DNA of 55,565 bases from Rickettsia endosymbiont of Pseudomimeciton antennatum (GCA_020881195.1 JAJIYL010000007.1:1-55565), one strand, 5' to 3'; positions 26,853 through 36,090 are shown, counted from the first letter of the stretch. Numbers and translations: made by a program. Notes: generated by a model from the letters alone, not told the origin.

Positions 26853-27124
26853 TGATATTTACTCAAAAATTCATCTATGATTTCTTTATCCTCTTCTTTC
26901 ATTATAGTATTTTCATTTAAATATTCATCTTTGCTAAGTTTATTTAGCTGGATAATTAAATTGACTAATTTATTAAGCGTTTCAGTAATATTTTTTTTAA
27001 TTATTATCTCCCCCTTGGATTTTTTTGATTCTAGCTCATCTAGTTCAACTTCGAGAAGAAAAACAATCTTAGCGATAAAACTATATAATGTAGTAATTGT
27101 CGTGCTAACTGTATCTTTGGTCAT
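26849..27124 (-). CDS. Small gene between portal and terminase, 91 aa
   Basis: A short acidic, helical protein (VFLLEVELDELESKKS, then ETLNKLVNLIIQLNKLSKDE) with 4-nt overlaps at both ends. Its place next to the terminase and its size suggest a terminase small-subunit-like or packaging accessory role, but the sequence shows no DNA-binding motif I can name. Coiled-coil character is likely. Confidence 0.6.
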   Translation of the reverse strand: MTKDTVSTTITTLYSFIAKIVFLLEVELDELESKKSKGEIIIKKNITETLNKLVNLIIQLNKLSKDEYLNENTIMKEEDKEIIDEFLSKYQ

Positions 27125-28293
27125 AATCTATCTCCACCATCTATTGGTTTAAGACCGACAAGAGCTCTTTTCTCGTTCAAAGTCATAAAACTAGCATTTG
27201 AGATTTTAGCCCATAAATTCTCACGTTTTTCAGTCAATGCTGAAATACTATCACGATCAAAATCGATAATAATTTCTTCTTGATACCAGTGTGATAACCA
27301 GTTACCTAAAGCATCTGATAATTTATCAAGCAACGGAATTAACGTCTCTTCCCATAGAGCTAGTCTAGCTTCTTGCATATTACTATAAGTATTATCACCA
27401 TTAATACCTAACAATTGAGGGGGAATACCAAAAGCTAAAGCTATTTCCCTAGCTGCAGAATTTTTTGCCTCAATAAAATCCATATCCTTTGGATTAATAC
27501 TCATTTCTTGCCAATCAAGCCCACCTTCCAAAAGAAGAGGCTTACCAGAATTATTACTACTGGTAAATTTTTCGGTAAGCTGCTCATGTAACCTATCAAA
27601 CTGTTCATCACTAAGATAACCATTCGTTTCTTTGACGATCAATGCTCCACTTGGACGAGCCCCATTCCTCAGTAAAGAACTATTCCAACTAGTAGCTTGC
27701 AAATGCAAATCAATTGACAAGGAAGCCGCATCAAGGCAAGATAGCCCATAATAATAGCTAGTAGGATGATAATTTTTTAAATGTAACACCTTACTCATTC
27801 GATCAATTGGCGAAATAGGATAAATTTTTTCTCCACTGCTACTTATATATCTGTACGCTACTGGAGAATTCCTCTCTAGCACTAATTCAGTTGAATTGGC
27901 AGGTAATAAGTAAATTTCTCGAGGGCGATTATTTATTAATGTTGCTAAAATATAAGCATTACCATATAACAGCTTACTTGCTATCACTTCGCCAAAGAAA
28001 TCTGCCCCTGCTTTTTCTGGATTAGGTCTTTTCAGTAAATTATAAACAGGATGATTTGGCATTTTCTCCAAAGAACCCCGGTTATTTTTACTAACTATCC
28101 AGGGTACATGACTTGCTGATTGGGCTATTAAATTCACACATCGATAAACTATAACATTTCTACGATACGCCTCTATTCCAACTTTTACATCCCTAAATTC
28201 TGAATTTCCTAAATTAGTAAAATCAATGAATGTATGTGATTTACAATTCTTGGCTTTAAAGACTTTTTTAAGATATTTTGTTATCATACTCAC
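27121..28293 (-). CDS. Phage/GTA-type portal protein (HK97 family)
   Basis: The portal forms the ring through which DNA enters the capsid. Family marks are VYRCVNLIAQSASHVPW (about residues 50-66), a HPVYNLLKRPNP segment, LLYGNAYILA, the LPPQLLGINGDNTYSN-type motif (here FGIPPQLLGINGDNTYSN) and NMQEARLALWEETLIPLLD. At 390 aa it is full length. It is the first gene of the unit portal, small gene and terminase. No capsid, protease or tail gene is adjacent, consistent with the dispersed GTA-like genes of Rickettsiales. Confidence 0.88.
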   Translation of the reverse strand: MSMITKYLKKVFKAKNCKSHTFIDFTNLGNSEFRDVKVGIEAYRRNVIVYRCVNLIAQSASHVPWIVSKNNRGSLEKMPNHPVYNLLKRPNPEKAGADFFGEVIASKLLYGNAYILATLINNRPREIYLLPANSTELVLERNSPVAYRYISSSGEKIYPISPIDRMSKVLHLKNYHPTSYYYGLSCLDAASLSIDLHLQATSWNSSLLRNGARPSGALIVKETNGYLSDEQFDRLHEQLTEKFTSSNNSGKPLLLEGGLDWQEMSINPKDMDFIEAKNSAAREIALAFGIPPQLLGINGDNTYSNMQEARLALWEETLIPLLDKLSDALGNWLSHWYQEEIIIDFDRDSISALTEKRENLWAKISNASFMTLNEKRALVGLKPIDGGDRL

Positions 28294-28540
28294 CTAAAAT
28301 AAATAAATTTCTTGTAATTATTTACTTATACATTATTTTATAGCTGCACTAAGTGTTGCCGCATAAATAATTGTCAAATATTTAAATTTTTTTCAAATAT
28401 TATTTGAATAATGACAAAATACACATATTAATAGTGAAATTACTTGTCATTTTGTTTCCATTCTATTAAAGTATAGCATGTACTATCCTAATAAGTTATG
28501 GTGGTATTAACGATAACAATTTTATCAAGGCAATTATTAT

Positions 28541-29716
28541 ATGCTCAACGTTCTTAAATATTTAAAATATTCGTTTACAACTATTTTTTTGATAGTACCA
28601 ATGCTTGCTTGTGCCAACATAGAACCAAAATATGAGGTAAGAAATATTACTCCACCAAATTTAGAAGAAGCTCATCTTGGAGAGAAGATATTGTGCTATC
28701 GTCCTATGAGACATGGGGCACCTAATATGAGTGTTGAACGTCAGGGCAATAAAATTATAGCTAATAATTATGGTCACGGAGGTAGTGGTTGGACATTAGG
28801 ACCAGGATCAGCACACTATGTTAATCGGTTGCTTGAACAATCAACATATTCTTCCGATCTTAAAAAATCAACTCCTATAACAATCATTGGTGCTGGAGTT
28901 TTAGGATTATACACTGCTTATGATTTAGTAGAAAATGGTTATACAAATATAACAATCATTGCCGATCGTTATGATAATTTAACTTCACACAATGCTGGTG
29001 GATTGCTTGCACCGGTCTCTATGGACAATAATCATAAAATGGATAAAATCATTAATGATATAGGTATTGATGCTTATAAATTCTATGAGCAAATAGCAAA
29101 AAATGCTAATCCAAACATTAAGAAAGGTGCAGAGATTACTCCATCTTATTTTGAAAATCGTACTGCATCAGATTTAGAACCATATGTTGTTGGCAAAGTT
29201 ATGAAGCCAGCAAAAGACGTTATTCTTGATTTTGGTAACGGAACTACTCGCAAAATGGTTGCTTATGATGACGGTATCTTCATGGATACTGCTACTTTGA
29301 TGACAGAATTAACAAATTACTTAAAGCCTAAAGTAAAATTTGTAAAAAAGAAAATTACGACATTTTCTGAAATTGATACTAAATATATCATTAATTGTAC
29401 TGGTCTTGGGGCTAAAGAACTTAATAAAGATAATGCTCTAGTTTCGGTGCAAGGACATTTAATTATGCTGAAAAACCAAAAACCACAAGATTTACAGTAT
29501 ATGATTTTAATATATTTACCGCATGGCAAAACTGAGTCTGGACAAGATGTAGAACGAGCTTTTTATGTATTTCCTAAAAAATTAGCTGGTAGTGGTCCTA
29601 ACGATATTGGGGTAATTGGTGGTACATTTATTGAAGGTGCAACACCAGATACACCAAATACTAAAGAATTTGGTATTATGATAAAAGATGCCAAAGAGTT
29701 TTATGGTATAAAATAA
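28541..29716 (+). CDS. D-amino-acid-oxidase-like FAD protein, apparently permuted
   Basis: It starts with a signal peptide (hydrophobic residues 11-24, Cys24 a possible but imperfect lipobox). The FAD Rossmann motif IIGAGVLGLYTAYDLV is at 115-130, then SHNAGGLLAPVS, and CTGLGAKELN..SVQGHLIML further on, as in the DAO family. However, the block that normally forms the C-terminal end of DAO enzymes (RPMRHGAPNMSVE at 54-66 and NYGHGGSGWTLGPGSA at 76-91) is at the N-terminus. The protein ends after GTFIEGA..., where that block would normally follow. The likely reaction is oxidation of a D-amino acid or similar amine in the periplasm. Confidence 0.7.
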   Translation: MLNVLKYLKYSFTTIFLIVPMLACANIEPKYEVRNITPPNLEEAHLGEKILCYRPMRHGAPNMSVERQGNKIIANNYGHGGSGWTLGPGSAHYVNRLLEQSTYSSDLKKSTPITIIGAGVLGLYTAYDLVENGYTNITIIADRYDNLTSHNAGGLLAPVSMDNNHKMDKIINDIGIDAYKFYEQIAKNANPNIKKGAEITPSYFENRTASDLEPYVVGKVMKPAKDVILDFGNGTTRKMVAYDDGIFMDTATLMTELTNYLKPKVKFVKKKITTFSEIDTKYIINCTGLGAKELNKDNALVSVQGHLIMLKNQKPQDLQYMILIYLPHGKTESGQDVERAFYVFPKKLAGSGPNDIGVIGGTFIEGATPDTPNTKEFGIMIKDAKEFYGIK

Positions 29717-29733
29717 CGCTATAGGTAATCTGG

Positions 29734-29823
29734 TGTCATTGTGAGGAGGTGTAAACCGACGAAGCAATCCAAAAAATAACCAGGAATGAATTGCTTCGTT
29801 GGCTTACGCCTCCTCGCAATGAC
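29734..29823. repeat. Palindromic repeat after the oxidase gene
   Basis: A complete unit from GTCATTGTGAGGAGG through GAAGCAATCCA and its mirror to CCTCGCAATGAC, starting 17 nt after the oxidase stop. Confidence 0.8.
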
Positions 29824-29888
29824 AGGTGCTGCAAACTTTAATGCAAGGTGCATTGATGTTAAAGAATTTAAACAATGAGTTATATTAA

Positions 29889-30563
29889 ATGTCTGCTCAA
29901 ATATTAGAGTTATTAATTTTTGCTGGAGTTGCTTTTTTTATTATAAATAGGCTAATTGCTACGCTTGGCTCTACGTCAGAGGAAGATCCAGCTAAAGGTA
30001 AATCTTCCTTTTTCGGTGAAACAGGAATCAGAGACGTTACTTATACAGCAAAAGCTGCTACTGGTGGTATTTTTAAGAAAAATTTACCTCAGAGTACGGT
30101 GAAACCAGCCCCTATCAATCCTATGCAATTTGATGGGTTAATAGTCGACGAAAATTCTGTGGATATAATAGCTGGGATTGCAGCTATATCTGCTAAACTT
30201 TCATCATTTCAAGCAAGGAAGTTTTTACATAGTGCAAAAGCAGCCTTTGAGCTAATCATTGAAGCTTCTAATGATGACGATATTGAAGATATACTGACAT
30301 TGGTGGATAAAAGATATATCAAGGAATTTCATATTTTTTCTGAAACCTATGGAGAATTTGTCCATGGTAGCGTATTAGATGCTAAAATTTCTGAAGCTTA
30401 TACATTTGCTAATAATATTTTTATAAAAGTATTATTCACTGGCGAAAATATAACTAGTAAGATAAAAAACATGCAAGAAGAATGGACGTTCTCTAGAAGC
30501 CTTATCTCTAAAAATACAGATTGGTTTTTAACTAATGTTAATCGCTTAGAAGACGAAGAATAG
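29889..30563 (+). CDS. Tim44-domain protein (TimA-like)
   Basis: A 224-aa protein with one N-terminal membrane segment (ILELLIFAGVAFFIINRLIATLG, about residues 5-27), a low-complexity linker and a C-terminal Tim44-like domain (SFQARKFLHSAKAAFELIIEA, TLVDKRYIKEFHIF, FIKVLFTGENITSK). Bacterial TimA proteins are inner-membrane relatives of the mitochondrial import motor adaptor Tim44. Their bacterial role is poorly defined. It is flanked by repeats on both sides. Confidence 0.85.
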   Translation: MSAQILELLIFAGVAFFIINRLIATLGSTSEEDPAKGKSSFFGETGIRDVTYTAKAATGGIFKKNLPQSTVKPAPINPMQFDGLIVDENSVDIIAGIAAISAKLSSFQARKFLHSAKAAFELIIEASNDDDIEDILTLVDKRYIKEFHIFSETYGEFVHGSVLDAKISEAYTFANNIFIKVLFTGENITSKIKNMQEEWTFSRSLISKNTDWFLTNVNRLEDEE

Positions 30564-30588
30564 GATGATCTCTACGTGGTCTCGCTAA

Positions 30589-30790
30589 TGTTAATGGTAA
30601 GCGTTCACGGAAAAAAAGTTAAAGTACAAGCCGTCATTGCGAGGAGGCGTAGCCGACGAAGCAATCCATTCCTAGTCATTTTGGATTGCCGCGTCGCCGC
30701 AAAGCGGCTCTGAGCCATGACGCTTGGCGAGTAGATTTTTTATTCATTATAAGAAAATAGCAAAAAAAACCGTGAACTTCACTATTAATG
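30589..30790. mobile_element. MITE-like element, second near-complete copy
   Basis: The element spans 30597-30782. The left end is GTAAGCGTTCAC with the arm GGAAAAAAAGTTAAAGTAC. The inside is a palindromic repeat (30632-30723). The right arm is CTTGGCGA..TTTTTATTCATTATAAG..CAAAAAAAACC and the right end GTGAACTTCAC (one base shorter than consensus). The flanks TGTTAATG (30589-30596) and TATTAATG (30783-30790) agree at seven of eight bases and look like an aged target duplication. It sits just upstream of the rpsB promoter. Confidence 0.75.
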
Positions 30791-30796
30791 TATCTC

Positions 30797-30824
30797 TTGC
30801 AAATATCTTCATAAAATGTATAAT
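30797..30824 (+). promoter_or_regulatory. Probable rpsB promoter
   Basis: TTGCAA at 30797-30802, a 16-nt spacer and TATAAT at 30819-30824. This leaves a leader of about 130 nt before rpsB, long enough for the autoregulatory S2 leader seen in many bacteria, though I cannot confirm that structure. Confidence 0.55.
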
Positions 30825-30965
30825 CACCTTAGCTTAAAAGTATAATAAGTAAAATTCACACGTAAGAGCATAATTGTTAGTCCAATTTCTTTGGTATCAA
30901 TTCTTGCGGAGGAGTACCTACTAATATTTAGAGGTGCATAACTAACATTTCAAGGAGATTTAATA

Positions 30966-31853
30966 ATGTCTAAACTAAAAGCTGTTAATGTCAGAGAGTT
31001 ACTTGATGCCGGAGTGCATTTTGGTCATAAAACCTCACGTTGGAATCCCAAAATGGCACCTTACATTTATGGTGTCAGAGATGATATTCACGTAATTGAC
31101 TTACAGCAAACTGCTGCCCTAATGCAAATGGCTCTCAATGTAATCTATGAAACCGTTAAAAAAAATGGTAAAATACTATTTGTCAGTACTAAAGTTCAAG
31201 CTAGTGATATAATCGCTGAATATACAGAAAAATGTGGGCAATATTACGTTAATCACAGATGGCTTGGGGGTATGTTAACCAACTGGGGAACAATTTCTGC
31301 TTCAATAAAAACGTTGGATAACCTTGAGAAAATTCTAGAAAATGAAGAGGAATATTCCGTTTATACCAAAAAAGAAATACTGGAAATGACCCGTAAGAAG
31401 GATAAACTACTTAAATCCTTAGGTGGTATTAGACATATTGGAACAAAACCAAACTTGTTGGTGGTAATTGATACTAATAAAGAACATTTAGCAATTCAAG
31501 AAGCAGTGAAGTTGGGCATCCCGATAATTGCTATTGTTGATACTAATTCTAATCCAGACAATATAGATTACCCCGTTCCTGGTAATGATGATGCAATAAG
31601 ATCTATTAGACTTTATTGTAGCTTGTTTGCCGATGCTGTACTGGCTGGTATAGAAGAAGCTTTAGCTGTATCTGGTGTTGATTTAGCCAGCATAGCTACT
31701 CATGAAGAAAAAAACACCAATATAAAAACTATTACTAAATTAAAACCAACTAAGAAATTTTCTAAAACTTCTGAGCTAAACGACCAAGAGGCAGCAGAAT
31801 CAGAGTTTGAAACAGCTTTGGAGATTGCAGAAGTGGTTACAACAACAAAATAA
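30966..31853 (+). CDS. rpsB: 30S ribosomal protein S2
   Basis: Small-subunit protein S2. The opening [22 protein letters not shown] (about residues 9-30), [13 protein letters not shown] near 95 and [21 protein letters not shown] are diagnostic. The 295-aa length includes a basic/acidic C-terminal extension beyond about 240, common in Rickettsiales. AAGGAG precedes the ATG by about 8 nt. tsf follows on the same strand, but with an unusual repeat-filled gap of 250 nt. Confidence 0.96.
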   Translation: MSKLKAVNVRELLDAGVHFGHKTSRWNPKMAPYIYGVRDDIHVIDLQQTAALMQMALNVIYETVKKNGKILFVSTKVQASDIIAEYTEKCGQYYVNHRWLGGMLTNWGTISASIKTLDNLEKILENEEEYSVYTKKEILEMTRKKDKLLKSLGGIRHIGTKPNLLVVIDTNKEHLAIQEAVKLGIPIIAIVDTNSNPDNIDYPVPGNDDAIRSIRLYCSLFADAVLAGIEEALAVSGVDLASIATHEEKNTNIKTITKLKPTKKFSKTSELNDQEAAESEFETALEIAEVVTTTK

Positions 31854-31873
31854 CTAGATATATATACTCAAAA

Positions 31874-32062
31874 ATGGATTGCTTCGTCGGCTCATGCCTC
31901 CTCGCTAATAGACGGTTTTTAGCTTATAACGTCATGTCTATTAGCGAGACCACGCAAGTAGGTCGAAGCAATTCATATGACAAGCTTCATGGATTGCCAC
32001 GCTCACATACGTTCGCTCGCTAATAGACGTATGTACACCTACAATCTTCCTCGCTAATAGAC
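31874..32062. repeat. Palindromic repeats of the CTATTAGCGAG subtype between rpsB and tsf
   Basis: It consists of the right half TGGATTGCTTCGTCGG to CTCGCTAATAGACGG (31874-31914), a full unit from GTCTATTAGCGAG (31936) to CTCGCTAATAGACG (32029) and a further half ending near 32062. Both arms carry CTATTAGC in place of CATTGC, so the palindrome is preserved. Confidence 0.75.
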
Positions 32063-32102
32063 ACTTTTTAAAACAACTTATAACCTTAATAAGGAGAATA
32101 AT

Positions 32103-33020
32103 ATGATAAATGCTGGACTTGTAAAACAATTAAGAGAGAAAACTGGGGCAGGAATGATGGACTGCAAGAAGGCTCTACTTGAAACAAAAGGAGACTTTGA
32201 AACAGCTATTGATTGGTTAAGAAAAAAAGGATTATCAGCTGCCGCAAAAAAATCAGATAGAGTGGCTACTGAAGGGCTGACAGCGATAAATATTAAAGAT
32301 AATGTGGGAGCTATTATAGAAGTAAATTCGGAAACAGACTTTGTTGCAAGAAACGATAAGTTTCAACAATTAGTTAGAAATATTGCTATACTTGCTTTAC
32401 AACAAAATGATTTAGCATCCCTAAAATTAGCAAAAACATCAACAGGCAGATCAGTTGATGAAGAAATATTAGACAATATTGCAACAATTGGTGAAAATTT
32501 AAATCTACGTCGCATGGATGTCTTACGGGTCTCAGAGGGTGTAGTGGCATCTTATGTACATAATACTGTTGTTGAGGGGATGGGAAAGATTTCTGTCCTT
32601 ATTGGTCTACAATCAACTAGCAAAGATAAAGATAAGCTTCTAGAATTAGGACAAAAAATCGCCACCCATATAGCAGCCAATAATCCTTATAGTCTAGATG
32701 TATCGAGTTTGGATCAGACTTTAGTTGAACGTGAAAAAGATATATTCTTTGAACAATCAAAAGCTTCTGGTAAGCCTGACAATATCATTGAAAAAATGGT
32801 TGAAGGCAGAATACGTAAGTTTCTAGCAGAAGTTGTTTTGCTTGAACAAAACTTTTTATTTGATGATAAATTAACAATTTCTCAAGTTATTGATAATACA
32901 GCAAAAGAATTAGGAACTTCGATTAAAATTACTCAGTTTATAAGATATGAACTAGGTGAAGGCATAAAGCAAGAAGATAAAAATTTTGCAGACGAAGTGG
33001 CAGCTGTCATACAAAACTAA
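32103..33020 (+). CDS. tsf: Elongation factor Ts
   Basis: It exchanges GDP for GTP on EF-Tu. The N-terminal [20 protein letters not shown] and [25 protein letters not shown] are diagnostic. [11 protein letters not shown] follows near residue 75 (Asp and Phe that contact EF-Tu). The 305-aa length is normal for alphaproteobacteria. AAGGAG lies about 7 nt before the ATG. It belongs with rpsB despite the repeat-filled gap. Confidence 0.96.
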   Translation: MINAGLVKQLREKTGAGMMDCKKALLETKGDFETAIDWLRKKGLSAAAKKSDRVATEGLTAINIKDNVGAIIEVNSETDFVARNDKFQQLVRNIAILALQQNDLASLKLAKTSTGRSVDEEILDNIATIGENLNLRRMDVLRVSEGVVASYVHNTVVEGMGKISVLIGLQSTSKDKDKLLELGQKIATHIAANNPYSLDVSSLDQTLVEREKDIFFEQSKASGKPDNIIEKMVEGRIRKFLAEVVLLEQNFLFDDKLTISQVIDNTAKELGTSIKITQFIRYELGEGIKQEDKNFADEVAAVIQN

Positions 33021-33044
33021 GCAGGAGAGGAGGGACCCTCCTGC
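33021..33044 (+). terminator. Hairpin directly after tsf
   Basis: GCAGGAG pairs with CTCCTGC immediately after the tsf stop. It is GC-rich for this genome, with only a weak T-tract (CTTAT) after it. It is a probable transcript end, backed by the palindromic repeat beyond it. Confidence 0.5.
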
Positions 33045-33054
33045 CTTATACATA

Positions 33055-33143
33055 CGTCATTGCGAGGAGCGACGATAGTGGCGACGAAGCAATCCAAAAA
33101 TAATGGATTGCCACGACCTACTTGCGTGATCTCGCAATGACGT
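33055..33143. repeat. Palindromic repeat after tsf
   Basis: A complete unit from CGTCATTGCGAGGAGCGACG to CTCGCAATGACG, lying between the converging tsf and the large repeat protein gene. Confidence 0.8.
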
Positions 33144-33168
33144 TAGGAAAATTAGTAAAATCATTACC

Positions 33169-35697
33169 TCATTCACCAAATAGACAATGATCTATATCAC
33201 CAATAGCCTTGACGTATGTTTCAAGTGGTTCATTACTTGTTGTCTTAGCATACCATTCATCATAACACTTATTCAGGCGTAAGATGATTTTATTACCTAG
33301 ATTGCCATTAATTAACGTCTGAATAGCGTTCGTTCCCCCTTGGTGGTGTGCTTTAACGTTCGCTTGCATAATACCCGCTAGCTTTATCTCGCATTTGTTG
33401 AATCCCAACACTTCATTATAGAAGTATGAAGCATTGTCCAAAGTAGGATTAGCTTTATACTTATCAAGAAATAATTTATATTTTGTTAGCTCATCATCTA
33501 CTGCAAGTAAGTGCTGAACTTTTTCATCAGTATTAGCAAGTTTAAGTATTGTTTCGTAGGGAACATTGTTAAGAAGTTCAGTATACTCTTTTTTAGCATC
33601 CCCTGAGTTTTTTGAAGTTGAATGCATCTTTATTATAGTCATATGTATATGATATTTATCTAGATCATCAGCTGCGTGACCTTTAGCAACCTTAAGGGCT
33701 TCTAGAGCAAGCTCCTTATTCGTAAGTTTTTTTGTTTCTCCTATTTCGTTTAAGAGCTGATAACTCTCTGCACAAGGTGTATAGCCTGGTTGAAGTGCTG
33801 CTTTTTTACAAGCTTCAATAGACTCTTCAAGAAATCCTTTCTTATTATATTTTGCAGCTATTAAATTCAAAACATCAGAATCTTCAATCCCATCATACGC
33901 ATTTTTCTTATTTTTTTCAGCATCCTTAATAATCTTGTTAACAGTTTTTTTAGCTTCTACCAATTGTCCTAACTTAAAATACTTAGAAGCTAAACTAGGC
34001 AAAATTACAGGATTATCAATCATCTTATATAGATTATCCTGTTTGCCAATAGCCTTCTCCCAGTATCTTGCAACTCTGTCCTCCATATTTGGTTTGCCTG
34101 AACGAAGTATCGTAGTTATTTCATCTACCTCTGCTTGAGCAACATTAATGACAATTGGTTCTATAGTCGTAATTTCAGTATCTTTAGAATCATCTATAGT
34201 TACTATAGAACCATCTCCAGCACTTGTTGCATTTTGAATAGTAGTTATTACAGAACTAGTTCCAGTGCTTGTTGTAGTATCTTTAGTACTACCCTTAATA
34301 GTAGTTACTACAGGACCAGTTCCAGCACTTGTTGCAGTATCTTCAGCATTATCTTCAATAATAGTTATTACAGGACCAGTTCTAGTGCTTGTTGTAGTAT
34401 TTTTAGTACTATCCTTAATAGTAGTTGCTACATAAGCAGTTCCAGTATTTGTTGTAGGGATAATTGCATTGAGCATATCAAACGGATAAAAATTCTGATG
34501 TTCCTTAGGCTTTGCTACACTTAGAATCTGATGTCCCTTAGTCGTCTTTGTTGCACTAATATAAGTTGGCGGTAATTCAAATGGTGCACTGGGTTCTGTC
34601 TTAGTCAGTGCATTTATCTGCTCTTTTTTAACCTGGAATTGATTTTGCTGTTGTGCTTTAAACTCAGCTTCAAATATCTCAAGTTCTGCGTCTTGTTTAG
34701 CTTGCAGCTCTTGTTGCTTTGTCACTATTATCTGTTTAGTTTCAATATCAGTTAATTTTTTTATAGCTGCGGCATATTTATCGGCAAGTTCTTTAGCTTC
34801 TTGTTTCTGTCTTGCTAACTCCATGGATAATTTATCGTTTGTAGCTTGTTGCTCTCTCGATAACGTCATAAATTTCTGATGTTCAGTCTCAGGCTTGTAG
34901 GATTCAGCAATCTTAGCAGCTTCGTTAGCCTGTGCTGTAGCACCTACTTCTTTAAACCGGTCTTCTAACGATTTATAAAATTTACAATAATTTTCTTTAA
35001 TTTGTACATCTTCACCTGCATAGTTCATAGTGTCCGTACAATGTTTAAGAGCCTCAGAGGGATTTCCTGCCGCTATATAAATTCCAAAGTATAGCGAGAC
35101 TACTTTCGAATTGATGATTTTTTCCAGCCCATTCATCTCTTTAAGAGCCTCAGTATATTCTTTTTGTTTAAGGTGCGAGTTCACTGCTGTTGTAAGATTT
35201 TTAAAATGCTCATCTAGTAAAGAAGTAGCAGACACAGAATTAGCAAACATTTTTTTTTGTTGTTCTGCAGGAAGAAGTTCTTTATATCGTGTATTCCATT
35301 GTCCCAATTCTATTATAGATTGATTTCTACCAGGATTATAGTCTTTATATGCCTTGGATAAATGTTTCTTATGTTCATCCAACTTTAAATGTGTCTTGTG
35401 TTCATCAAAAACTCGGAAATCAATAATAGCTTGACACTTGTTTAAATTAAACAAAAATGCAGCTTGGTCAGCAGGGGATGAAAATTGGGTGGTTTTTTTT
35501 GCAATTTTATTTAACTCTTCATATTCCTTCAAGGCTTTTGAATAGTCCAATTCTTTTATGCTGGTATTAACTATAGTTATATCACCTATCTTTTGGAGAT
35601 GCTTAAGTCTGCTAATCAAACCTCCTATTTTGAATGTTATAGAACCTGAGTCTACGCTATCATTTTGAAGGGTGTTGTCATTTTGCGTCTTAGACAT
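33169..35697 (-). CDS. Large coiled-coil/TPR-like protein with Thr-rich tandem repeats
   Basis: An 842-aa protein that I cannot assign to a named family. The N-terminal about 270 residues are helical with TPR-like spacing (KQKEYTEALKEMNGLEKI, AAGNPSEALKHC). A coiled coil follows at about 280-370 (rich in Gln, Glu, Lys). Residues of about 415-500 hold 20-residue Thr-rich repeats. The rest is again TPR-like (FKLGQLVEAKKTVNKII, YNKKGFLEESIEACKKAAL). There is no signal peptide or membrane segment. The architecture suggests a protein-binding scaffold or a secreted effector, but nothing shows secretion. Confidence 0.6.
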   Translation of the reverse strand: MSKTQNDNTLQNDSVDSGSITFKIGGLISRLKHLQKIGDITIVNTSIKELDYSKALKEYEELNKIAKKTTQFSSPADQAAFLFNLNKCQAIIDFRVFDEHKTHLKLDEHKKHLSKAYKDYNPGRNQSIIELGQWNTRYKELLPAEQQKKMFANSVSATSLLDEHFKNLTTAVNSHLKQKEYTEALKEMNGLEKIINSKVVSLYFGIYIAAGNPSEALKHCTDTMNYAGEDVQIKENYCKFYKSLEDRFKEVGATAQANEAAKIAESYKPETEHQKFMTLSREQQATNDKLSMELARQKQEAKELADKYAAAIKKLTDIETKQIIVTKQQELQAKQDAELEIFEAEFKAQQQNQFQVKKEQINALTKTEPSAPFELPPTYISATKTTKGHQILSVAKPKEHQNFYPFDMLNAIIPTTNTGTAYVATTIKDSTKNTTTSTRTGPVITIIEDNAEDTATSAGTGPVVTTIKGSTKDTTTSTGTSSVITTIQNATSAGDGSIVTIDDSKDTEITTIEPIVINVAQAEVDEITTILRSGKPNMEDRVARYWEKAIGKQDNLYKMIDNPVILPSLASKYFKLGQLVEAKKTVNKIIKDAEKNKKNAYDGIEDSDVLNLIAAKYNKKGFLEESIEACKKAALQPGYTPCAESYQLLNEIGETKKLTNKELALEALKVAKGHAADDLDKYHIHMTIIKMHSTSKNSGDAKKEYTELLNNVPYETILKLANTDEKVQHLLAVDDELTKYKLFLDKYKANPTLDNASYFYNEVLGFNKCEIKLAGIMQANVKAHHQGGTNAIQTLINGNLGNKIILRLNKCYDEWYAKTTSNEPLETYVKAIGDIDHCLFGE
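34217..34456 (-). repeat. 60-bp tandem repeats inside the large repeat gene
   Basis: About four units of exactly 60 bp, encoding 20 residues each with a consensus near TGPVVTTIKGSTKDTTTSTG. The first and last units are degenerate. Units differ by several substitutions but keep frame and length. Confidence 0.75.
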
Positions 35698-36090
35698 AAT
35701 ATCCTCTTATATATTCATTTAATTATTATTTAATAACAGACTCTTGCATAACTTGTTAATATAAGATAATTTTGTTGTTAAAATTAAGCAGGAAATCATA
35801 CTAAATATTTTATTAGCTGAAGTTCTTGGCTTAATTCTTTATCTTCAAATTTTTCTCTCATAAACTAGCTATACAAGGAACCTATATACATAATTAAGAC
35901 AGATTTATAGCTAATAATCAAGTAATATTAAGTAATTTTTTTTAATATTATCAATAATTAGTAACTTTTTTGTAACTTATGATATTTTTACAAAACCTAA
36001 AATTCTTCAAGCTAAATTTTTCAATTTTCTATAGTGTACATCAAAATTTTCTTCCACTAAGTGAAAAAGTAATTAAATTTCAATATTTTT
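35698..36090. other. AT-rich spacer without a recognisable gene
   Basis: About 390 nt upstream of the large repeat gene, which must hold its promoter on the minus strand. I see no RNA gene or convincing frame. Together with the repeats to 36609 it forms one of the longest gene-free stretches in the window. Confidence 0.5.

Noticed and set aside
31941..32129. Minus-strand frame between rpsB and tsf
   Set aside because: It runs through repeat arms and overlaps the tsf start on the other strand; no start signal.
34217..34456. Regular 60-bp repeats as a possible CRISPR or minisatellite array
   Set aside because: The repeats are coding, contiguous and without spacers; no cas genes anywhere in the window.
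34135..34524. Ser/Tyr-rich plus-strand frame of 129 codons
   Set aside because: Antisense image of the 60-bp tandem repeats in the large minus-strand gene.
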